A stretch of 64,000 nt of DNA from Paraescarpia echinospica. Taxonomy: Eukaryota; Annelida; Polychaeta; Sabellida; Siboglinidae. The DNA lies in contig CM034537.1 in assembly GCA_020002185.1 (NCBI GenBank), positions 12,258,538-12,322,537 on the forward strand, in the 5' to 3' direction. Under the pieces are notes generated by a model. That model saw only the letters and a list, made by a program, of their open reading frames with translations, did not search any database and was not told the origin of the DNA. The translations under genes were made by a program, and so were the position numbers. The number at the start of each line of letters is the position of its first letter. Position 1 is the stretch's first letter. Below are positions 55,066-64,000 of the stretch, piece after piece.

Positions 55066-56978
55066 AACCGTTTCGTGATCGTTGTCTGGTTGTCCACTAA
55101 GCGCATCGGAGACATGTTGTTAATTAAATATACGTGTCACATCGTTAGAACACGCATAAGTGTACAGATTCTGGTTTCGAACACAAAACTTGAAGGAATA
55201 ACAACAGCCTAGGTTACCCTGGCTCAAAGTGATAATTATAGTCTGGGTTTCGTAGTTCTAACAAACTCCATTGTATGGCGTCATATAATGCGCTAGCTAA
55301 AATGGTTTAAAAAAATAATAAATAAAATAAAATATTACAATAGGTCTGCCTACACTATTTTTTTTCGCAATAAAATGTTAAAAAAAATAAAATGCTTTTC
55401 CTACCTACCTACCCTATTTACAAAAATCAATGTTACCGGAAACACAACTATATTTTATTGTGGCCTCACTGGGCTGGCCGAGAGGCTGGTGTCAGAGATT
55501 ATGCAGTAAGCCTGTGTATTGCACTTTAGCTGGGCTCACTGCCTGCCATTGCCAAACAGAATGCCTCCACGTGGGATGTAACTAATGTGTAATTGAATCC
55601 CTACTGCACTGACAGAACCCCCCTCATAGTTCCACCTCATCAGATGATCAAGAATAGCATTTGAAAGTAGAACATGAAATCCTTGAGAATCACCATGAAC
55701 AGGACAGGTCATAAACACTGTGGTTGATTAAGCTTTGTGTAAATCACATGTTTGGTAATGATTTTGAAATTTGTGAGGTCAGATTTTCACTTTTCAGTTA
55801 CTGTATTACAGTACTATCTTTTTTCCATCATAGTTTGTAAAAAGAAAGTGATTTAGATTATATAAACTAAAACTCAAACCAAGTAATGAGATTTTATATA
55901 CCTTGTCGCTTATGTCGCATCTGTGACAATTACTGCTGGGCCAGCCAAAAAGGGTTTTCGTCCTCTAGAGTGGAATCTATGGAACTTAGTTCCCCATGAG
56001 AGGTATACTAAGTTAGGTGTGAGGTGTAAGACACAGACAGTTAATTAATAAATTGTTCTATTAAGAGAAACAAATTTCAGTGGAACTTTTCTAACCAGAT
56101 TTTGAAAAAGGGACACAATTTTGCAATGTCAACATTATCATTCGACCATTTCGATGGAAAACCTAATAATTCTATTTTTGTCTCGTCATTACCATCATAA
56201 TAGACCTCTACAAGGAAAAAAAGAATTATCATTTTAAATTTGTTTGCTGGACGTAGATTTATAAGTGTGACAGACGCGACACAAAAATGTGAATGATCTA
56301 TTTCATCATTCTATATAATACACACCAGGCAAAAAGTTATCTTCTGTATCTGTATAAAAATAAAATTATGTAATATAACATTATATGAGAAAAACATTAT
56401 TTTGAGAAAGACAATTTTTCATTTCCAATCTTTACCCAAGTGATCCATTTTGTGTGACTTCGCTCCTATACCGGTACTAATAATTATGTGTGTTGCCATA
56501 CAAGAGTTGCTAAAAATGTTTAGTGAACACAAATGTCTCCAAAATAGACAAGGCTATTCTAAATAGGGGTGTGATGAGTAGCAAATATACTATTAAATTA
56601 ATCGGCCCATTTTCTATTATTTATTTAGATTAGTATTTTGATTCAGTAAACTAGCTGTATGTTATACATTTAAACTTGCTTTATTAGAAAAGAATGGAAA
56701 CATTTAATAATTAGAAGATACAGAACAAGTTTTTGAACCATGTAAGTTTTTATCATTATGGATCTCGGACCAACCACTGCAGTGTATATCATTGTGTATG
56801 GTGTGGCATCAATACTCACTACCCTTGGGAAGATAAAGTGTATATTTTATAAGGTTATTGTGAATAAAGAATGTTTGTTATTATTCTTTTACCAATATAT
56901 AAAATCCGTTTGTTGAATTGCATCGTCATTTGAACTATTGATCAATAACTGTTACCTTAATCAATGTTGTTGTTTCAG
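55066..56978. other. WDR7 intron, nothing further recognised
   Basis: AT-rich sequence without supported exons or terminal repeats on either strand. Confidence 0.5.
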
Positions 56979-57161
56979 ACTCGTTGCCGCATCAGACACT
57001 TCAAGGTCACTCGGGTCAAGTGAACTGTCTGGCATCTGGTGTCAGGAAGCATTGACTTCACCGTGTGTTTATGGGATTTCACGAGCGGAGAACGACTCCA
57101 CGTCTTCTCTGTACAGGGAGGCGAGATCACGCAACTCACAGTGCCCCCTGGTGACTGCAAT
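56979..57161 (+). CDS. WDR7: WDR7 (rabconnectin-3 beta), WD-repeat exon with a frame break
   Basis: The acceptor TTGTTTCAG joins in phase with the previous exon. The exon reads SLPHQTLQGHSGQVNCL and ends at donor AAT|GTGAGT. GH-x-VNCL starts a WD repeat. The second half, LVSGSIDFTVCLWDFTSGE and GGEITQLTVPPGDCN, is unmistakable WDR7 but lies one frame over. Compared with the family, about 13 residues between VNCL and the LVSG strand are missing. The natural frame meets TGA within 10 codons of VNCL. So a deletion of about 38 bp, or an equivalent assembly error, has occurred here. Confidence 0.85.
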
Positions 57162-57779
57162 GTGAGTTATGCCCCTTTGCCAGAGATTGTCTATACAACC
57201 ACAAGAATTAGACAATTTTTTTTAATCCACCCATGGTTAAAACGAGGACTATATATAGTCCACTACCCACAAGTTAGCTGAATTGGTTGGTAAACCATCT
57301 GGTGCCCACTGTTACTGCCAGTAGAGCATATTTGTAATTTTAATGCTTTCTTTACAATCTGAACATTTCGCAGGCATATCATTCCATTGTAGACACTTGC
57401 TGGCTGGTTAAATGCAATTTGGCGGGCAGTATAACTGCAACATGTTTAGTTCAGTATTAAAAGAACATTACATTAAACTATAAGGAACAGACAGTGTCGC
57501 TTTAACCTGTCGTCTATTTTCCCACCCATGTATATGCCTATTAATACATTGGTCATTTAAATCTTGTGGCTAGTGTTACATTCTCTTATAGTTATACTGG
57601 CCGGAGAACCAGTCAGAAATTTTAAATCCAATTTGTTATTTTTGTATGGTTTTTACTACAGACTTGACATTTCAGCACATCTCGTCAATTGCAATGACTG
57701 GAATAGTAATAAAGTTGTTAATAAGTGTGGTATCTAATTTAATAAGATTTAACAAGATTGCCATCCAGAAAATTAACTG
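57162..57779. other. WDR7 intron, nothing recognised
   Basis: No later WDR7 exon was recognised between here and the window end. The next exon presumably lies beyond 64000. Confidence 0.5.
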
Positions 57780-60252
57780 TAGATGGCAGGTGGACAAGGA
57801 AGCCTTTCGGCTTATCGAGAGTCTAATAATTTTTATCTACGTGTATCCCGCCCTTTTAAGGTATGTATCAATTTTATTTTTAAACATATTCACGCAACTA
57901 GCACAAACACAATCAGGAGACAATCTGTTCCATTCATTTACAGTCCTTAGTGAGAATGAGAACTTTCTTATATCTAATCTACACTGCTCCTTTACTAATG
58001 TAACTTCATGTCCTCTGGTCCTTCTATCTTTCTTAACTGAAAACAAATATTTCTATTAATATTTTCATAACCATTCAACATTTTAAACACTTCTATCTGA
58101 TCTCTTCTCAATCTCTTGGACTCCAGTGTTGTTAAACCACGTTTTTTAGGCGTATTTCGTAACTAAGATCCCTCGGTTTATGTATCATTTTAGTTACTCT
58201 CCTCTGTACTCTTTCTAGCATATTTATGTCCTTCCTGCGATATGGCCTCCACGCTTGAATACAATATTCTAAATGAGGCCTAACTATTGTTTTGTACAGT
58301 GGTATTATTAGCTCTTTTACCTTATACGTTATGTATCGCCTAATTAATCCAAGGATTTGATTTCCCTTTGAAGCAGCAATACCACACTGCTCTGAAACCT
58401 ACATATTAGCACTAATGGTTAACCCTAAGTCCTTTTCTTTAACAGTAGTACTTAGTACAGAACCTCCCATTGAATATTCTACATCTTCGTTCCCATGTCC
58501 TGTGTGGAGGCATTTACATTTCCCAAAATTGAACAACTTTTGCTATTTTTCAGACCATTTTATCAACCTGTCAAGATCATCTTGTAAATGTTGTCTATCT
58601 CCATCATTTTTAATCATTCTAAACAATTTTGTATCATCCGCAAATTTCAACAACTTACTTGTTATATCATCATCCAAATCGTTGATATATATTAAGAATA
58701 ATATAGGTCCCAGTACTGATCCCTGTGGTACCCCACTCAAAACTGATTTCCAGTTTGAAGCCTCCCCATCAACTACTACCCGTTGTCTTCTGTCAATTAG
58801 CCATTTTGCTATCCAGTTAATTAAACCATTTCCTATGCCGTGGGCCTTTAGTTTAAGCAGTAACCTTTGATGTGGCACTTTGTCGAAAGCTTTCTGAAAA
58901 TCTAGGTAGATTATATCTACTGGTGATCCCTCGTCTACCCACTTAGTGATATCTTCCAAAAAAACATAACATATTTGTTAAGCATGACCTCGCTTTTAGA
59001 AACCCATGTTGATATGGGTTTAACAAGTTATGTTTAACAAGAAAATCCACCATGTGATCTTTAATTAGTCGTTCTAATAATTTGCAAATCACTGACGTTA
59101 AACTCACTGGTCTGTAGTTCTCTGTCTTTTTTCTGGAACCTTTTTTAAATAACGGTATAATGTTCGCTTCTTTGCATTCTAAGGGAACTACGCCCTCTTC
59201 TAATGACAAGTTGAAAACTGTGGCAAGTGGTATGCTAATTTGTTCTACAATTTCCAATAGTAGTTTGGGCGGAATCCCATCCACTCCAGGTGATTTATTA
59301 TCCTTCATAGCCCTAATTTTCTTAGCTACCATTTCCGGTGTTACAATTAAATGTCCTAAATTGTCTGATTCTGCCCCCTTGAACTTAGCCTCTGGTACTG
59401 GCAGTGAACTAATATCTTCCCTGGTAAACATTGAACTAAAATACTCATTCAGGTCTTCTGCCATTAAGAATCCCTCTGATATTATATTTCCAACACTATG
59501 GTCTAGAGGACCGACCTTATCCTGAACTTTCTGTTTGCTACGAATATATGCACAAAAACTCTTGCTGTCTTGTTTTATATTACAAGCTAATTTTTTTGTA
59601 GCTATTCGAATTTCTAATTTCAGTTGTAGCTTGGTTTAGTGCTTCTGTATAAATGTTGTAGTCTTCGTCATTTCCAGTACGTCTATGTGACTTCCACATT
59701 CTTTGTTTGTACTTAAATTTTCTAATGGCTTCTTTCGATAAGTATTTCTTTCTGGTCCGTTTCCCTTGTTTTTTGAAGGGAACAAATTTATCTACGATGC
59801 ACTCTATTTCATTCTTTAAGATATTCCAGCATTCTGTTGCTGTCTTATTCTTCAGTGTGTTATTCCAGTCTATCTTGGCTAAATATTTCCTCATTTCCTT
59901 ATATCTTCCTTTGTGGAAATTTCTCCTGAACTGCTTTTTATTATTTCTTTCTGATTTTACTTTGATGGTAAACTGTATCTGGTTGTGATCACTACTTCCC
60001 ACGTCTCACATAATTTAACATTGTCAACTAATTCATTCTGTGAGGACAAAACTATGTCTAACACATTTTCACCCCTGGTTGGATCTAGCACGTGTTGAGA
60101 AAGGAAACTGTCTTGTACTAAATCTAAAAACTTGTGGTCCTCACTCCCCGTACTCTGTAGAGATTTCCATTGTATATGACCATGGTTAAAATCTCCCATA
60201 ATGATACAGTCCCGTTTGCTAACTTCCCTTATAGCATTTTGTACTTTTTGAC
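57780..60252 (-). pseudogene. 5'-truncated CR1/Jockey-like LINE ORF2
   Basis: In minus-strand order: end of the endonuclease (MGDFNHGHIQWKSL, LDIVLSSQNELVDN, GSSDHNQIQF), then a basic linker (KRTRKKYLSKEAIRKFKYKQ). The RT N-terminus is KIRAMKDNKSPGVDGIPPKL and NIIPLFKKGSRKKTENYRPV. Motif A is IIYLDFQKAFDKVPHQRLL, motif B GVPQGSVLGPILFLIYINDL, catalytic block LKFADDTKLFR. The C-terminus is FSFSLRTVNEWNRLSPDCV at about 57940. At least four frame changes make it inactive. It is truncated at the endonuclease (about 60252). The 3' UTR carries a perfect hairpin. It lies antisense in the WDR7 intron. Confidence 0.9.
57800..57813 (-). other. 3' UTR hairpin of the LINE
   Basis: The minus strand reads AAGCCGAAAGGCTT, a 5-bp stem with a GAAA tetraloop, just after the ORF2 stop. 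LINE reverse transcriptases of several clades recognise 3'-end stem-loops, so this may be the RT recognition hairpin (inference). Confidence 0.5.
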
Positions 60253-60848
60253 AACAAAGCTACCTTATTAAAGTGTCTAGCAGGTACTGGCTTACCAGAT
60301 ATTATCTTATGTAAGTAGCTTTATGTCTGTTACTTTATCATCTATTATTATATTCTACCACATATGAGATTTGTTAAACCTTGTTTACAAACTTATCGTA
60401 GGCTAACTTACCCTATTATCACTCACTAGACTAAAGTGTTCTAAAATACTTTATCTAACTAACTTTACGCACAACTGCTACTCAATATATGTTTGCTGTT
60501 ACTTTATAAATGATATTATGGCAAGAATAATACTTATCAATCAGTAATTCCACTTGTTTGTAAATTTTTCTGCACCACCAATTTCTATGATCTATCTCTG
60601 CCAAATTGCAAATATAGCCTCAGATTGTAATTAATGTAATTGAGTTTGGATCTCTTGTTAGGCCGTGAACAATGCTTCGAACTATCGATGCATTGCAATA
60701 GTCAATGTGACAGTAGTTTACTACTGACAGTAAACTTAACTATCAATACGTATCGCCTGTAATACAATGAACTATTGGTAATGATAGTTGGGAAAACAAA
60801 TCAGCCGGGCTACTTTTGCCTCTCAGTACCAATGTTGACAAACATTCC
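60253..60848. other. no recognisable feature
   Basis: AT-rich sequence between the LINE and R1 copy C. Confidence 0.5.
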
Positions 60849-62395
60849 TTTTTAGTCCTTTGGCCGAAGGTCCAAGGGACTAATGCCATCACTCTGTGTC
60901 CGCCGTCCGCCATTAGCTGCCGTATCTCAGAAACCGTTCAGCAACTTTTTCTCTAATTTTGCATAGACATATCTTAGGGCACTGCCACTATGCACGAGAA
61001 ATCTGTATTTGATTGAATCATTTTAAGGGCTCCCTAGGGCCTCCAAGGACCCAAAAACTGGTGAAAATGTAACATTTGGCCTATTTTTTCAAAAACTGTT
61101 CAGCAACTTTTTTTCTAATTTTGCATAGATGTATCTTAGGGTGGTGCCATTATATAAAATAAATCTGTATTTGATTGAATCATTCTAAGGGCACCTAAGG
61201 GGCCCCCAAAGTGCAAAAGTTTTACATTATCTAGTGATGTGGTTTTGAGAAGGGCCCTTGAGACCACCCCCAACAGTAGAGTTGTGTATTGTGCCACAAA
61301 GTCAACAGCTGTGACTAATCTCTACAGTCTAGTCCATTGAGACCTTGACTAATCTTTCATTGGTCATAGCACCCAGGCAGAGTAGACACACTTGATCCCT
61401 GTTAGACTGAACAGTTGCCCAACACTTTTAAACTGTATCTTCAAAACTATTGATTTTCTATAATTGCAAGTTGTGTTTATTTTAATGTTCATTTAATTAT
61501 TATAAAATGGTGTGACTGTGTTGTCTATTGGTTAAAGATGTATTGTCTGTAGAAACCTGTAGGTGACAAACATAGAAAATTAATATTCTGTCACCTGTAG
61601 GTGACAAACATAGAAAATTCATATTCTGGACAACAATAGAGTGAAATATCCGACACTTTATTTTATATTTTATTTAGACTACCTTTTACTCTCAAATAAC
61701 CTGTCCTCTTAATTTTATACATAAATACATAATCTGACATAACTTTATACATTTGTATTATTTTATACATTTGTACTTCCAGTGTATCATATATTTATCA
61801 CTTGTTGTGTATTACACCCAGCTGTGGAGCTAAGATTCTCTGCCTGCTATTGTTTGATGGAAACTGTGACTAATCTGTAATTTGTCACTGGCAGTAGCTT
61901 GTTTCAACAGACAGCATTAAGACCCCTGTTAAACTGTAGGTTTTAAACTGTGTCAAACAGTGAATCTACCTTTCGCTCTCAAATAATCTGTCCTCTTAGT
62001 TTTACACATGAAGACATAATCTGGCATAACTTGATAAGTCTTTGTAGCAGCACATTTGTACTTCCAGTGTATCATTGCAACATAACATACATATTACATA
62101 CTGTGTGCCACATTTGAATGTTGTGCATGTAATATTTCCATGCAATCCATTTGCAACAGCCGTTTTCTTCATTTTCACTTTTTGAATTCTACCATGTTGC
62201 ATGCTCCATAACTTCGCCAATTTTTGTAGCAGTCATATAATTTTTGAAACTGTGTAAAGCACCCTACAAAACCTTTATAAGGATGTAAGAAAACAATGTT
62301 ACAATTTTTCTGACTTATCACTCATTTGGTCAGCCGGGGTCACGTATAGACGTATTAGTCCAAAGGACTTCAGGGCCACTTGGCCCATTTTTTTC
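60849..62395 (+). mobile_element. R1 repeat, copy C (full length, about 1.5 kb)
   Basis: Starts TTTTTAGTCCTTTGGCCGAA and ends GGCCACTTGGCCCATTTTT. The two ends are imperfect inverted repeats: left GGCCGAAGGTCCAAGGGACT and AATGCC, right (reverse complement) GGCCCTGAAGTCCTTTGGAC and TAATACG. Inside, the block CTACCTTT-CTCTCA...AGTGTATCAT occurs twice (about 61680-61790 and 61965-62075). There is no coding capacity. Copies A+D and B share it, so R1 is a dispersed non-autonomous DNA-transposon-like family. Confidence 0.75.
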
Positions 62396-62518
62396 TTTAT
62401 GCATTATGCGTACTAATAAATGTATATGTTGAATAAATCATGTAGTTGTTGAAGCCATTATGTAAACCCATTCCTGACTCTGTACACACTATACTGTAGC
62501 TTGACTGTACACCTAGAC

Positions 62519-63344
62519 CAGTAGTTCTCAAAAGTCTTTGTGTCATTATTGTTACAGTTTCAGGATGGAAATTCACCATAGCACCTGAATGTTGCTGGAG
62601 TCCCAGAAGCTCTGTCTGAGCAGTATCATTATCATCAGGTGTAGGTGTGAGTGGGACACTGAATGGGCCACTTACTACTAGCCTATATGTTTGACTCAGT
62701 GTTTCACAGAATTATCTTACAAACTCTGAGTTCTAATACTGTTTCCAGCATGACAAAGATACCCAAATAAATCTTGCGCCTCCAATTTTATGAATTATGG
62801 TTTTTAATTTCTCAAAAAGAAATTTATTTTCAAAAATTTCCATTATAATTAAAAGTTCCTAGATTTGAGCAGCCGAACATATCAATGAGGCAGGTCAGTT
62901 GTAATTCTCAACCATGTTCTGGCCAAGTTGAGAGAAGGTTCATTTTGTTTGTGATACCCGTAAAAGCTAGATTTCCTCTATGACGGCCTTTGTACTTGTC
63001 ACAATGTTAGCTAATCGACTTGTGTGTAGAATAGAAATATATCATGAACAGAGTTCGTGTCCAGTCACAAGTTCTTAAAACGGTGCAAATTGAGGGCATT
63101 TGTTTCCAGGGGATATCCTCTTTCCATACTCCCACCTTTCAGCTTCAAGATAGTATCCTTTGCAATAGAAATGTCAGTTTTTTAACACTTTTCTTCTCCA
63201 AAACATGGTTGATCATGCCTTACGCAAAAAGTACAATCAGCTGATCCCCAATTATACAATGCCAATACCATCAGAAGAGACCCCTGACATTTCCAAACGA
63301 CCCCTAGGCCCAGGGGGCTGTGACCCCCAGTTTGAGAACCACTG
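62519..63344. mobile_element. hAT-like MITE, 826 bp
   Basis: The left end CAGTAGTTCTCAAAAGTC and the reverse complement of the right end CAGTGGTTCTCAAACTGG match at most positions and are typical of hAT MITEs. Flanks ACCTAGAC (62511-62518) and GCCTAGGC (63345-63352) agree at 6 of 8 positions, fitting a decayed 8-bp target duplication. No transposase. The short open frame at 63205-63393 covers its right end and is not a gene. Confidence 0.75.
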
Positions 63345-64000
63345 GCCTAGGCTATATGATAATTGTTATAGGATAATAATGCCAATATTATAGTATTATA
63401 AATCCCTTATTAGCCCGGTTTTGCCAAGCCCAAGGCATGGGCCTACAATTTTATCTGTAAGATTTTTCTAAATTTTCCTACAACCTTTGTTTTTTTGTTT
63501 ATATTAAAACACCTTCACGTGCCATAACCAAACAACTATTATACGTAGTACATACTGGCTCATCTGTATCAAAGACGAACTGCGATCAAGATCGGTGATG
63601 ACAACTTGGCTAAGCTGAGTCCAGTAAACTGTGTAGATCATTCGTCTAGCCTTCAAATCATCCAGGAATGAAACGTGCGCTAAAGACGCTTTCGCGTCTA
63701 AACATGGACACGACGGAAGAGAAAGATTATCACAGTTGCGGTGAACACAATATAAGGAAAGGAAATCTGGTAAATCGTCGTTGCCATTGCGTACAAAGAC
63801 GAAGGTTGCCGTCGTATAGAGACGATAAAACTGCGACGACAACTCGTTCGCATGCATTTGATTGAATGGCGCAGGTTTACGGTCGATCACTAATATGACT
63901 TCATTTTCGCGCATGCGCGGAGCCTGCCAACCTCCTCTGAGTTGGAGGTATTCACTGACTCTAGGGGGTGCACTTAGAGGTTTTGGGATAGCCTCAAGGG
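63345..64000. other. unassigned sequence with a CpG-containing promoter-like patch
   Basis: A 136-codon minus-strand frame (63504-63914) and a 65-codon plus-strand frame (63668-63865) overlap. Neither shows a recognisable domain or splice-bounded structure. Window end. Confidence 0.3.
63908..63919. promoter_or_regulatory. NRF-1-type palindrome
   Basis: CGCGCATGCGCG is a perfect 12-bp palindrome fitting the NRF-1 consensus YGCGCAYGCGCR, which is common in animal housekeeping promoters. No adjacent gene could be confirmed. Confidence 0.4.

Noticed and set aside
63504..63914. 136-codon minus-strand protein near the window end
   Set aside because: No recognisable domain, an overlapping plus-strand frame, and no splice evidence; left unassigned.

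Overview
The window is eukaryotic, almost certainly from an invertebrate animal (probably marine). It is AT-rich, has GT-AG introns, large simple-sequence and satellite blocks, a tRNA-derived SINE, several non-LTR (LINE) families, a Ty3/Gypsy LTR element and hAT-like DNA transposons. The few real exons look like animal genes. Two runs of exactly 1000 N (14875-15874 and 41088-42087) are assembly gaps of unknown true size. The phylum cannot be fixed from sequence alone.

Host genes are sparse. (1) On the minus strand, three exons with matching splice phases at 21381-21401, 16642-16693 and 14248-14465 make a small secreted cysteine-rich protein. (2) A second six-cysteine secreted candidate lies at 802-1203 (minus). 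(3) Two plus-strand exons of an unrecognised gene lie at 29784-30024 and 31010-31331, with a Ty3/Gypsy element in the following intron. (4) A minus-strand exon at 37147-37859 has a HIRAN-like segment interrupted at a 7-base homopolymer. (5) Three plus-strand exons of WDR7 (rabconnectin-3 beta) lie at 53776-53858, 54422-54575 and 56979-57161; the third carries a frame break and a small deletion inside a WD repeat.

Mobile DNA fills most of the rest. The Gypsy element at 31384-36087 has both 162-bp LTRs, a polypurine tract, a likely primer-binding site and a perfect 5-bp target duplication, but its gag and pol are broken. A nearly full-length LINE (47407-52328, minus) sits inside the reverse-transcriptase gene of an older LINE, and both may lie inside a copy of a DNA-transposon-like repeat called R1 here (other copies at 54729-55065 and 60849-62395). 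A hAT-type non-autonomous element at 27726-29533 has a perfect 8-bp target duplication; related short elements lie at 62519-63344, 19217-19739 and probably 12250-12875. LINE remnants lie at about 2.6, 8.3-8.65, 10.7-11.9, 14.5, 17-18, 20.6, 24.3-26.0 and 57.8-60.25 kb.

Tandem repeats include a 7.6-kb satellite of 50/51-bp monomers (37929-45535), a SINE-derived 48-bp minisatellite (2836-3272), a 21-bp minisatellite (4858-5190), about 1 kb of trinucleotide repeat (5738-6725), a 700-bp polypyrimidine tract (21719-22420) and several (GT)n and (TA)n runs. The most interesting items are the split secreted cysteine-rich gene, the three-level transposon nest, the conversion of a SINE segment into a minisatellite, and the broken WDR7 exon.
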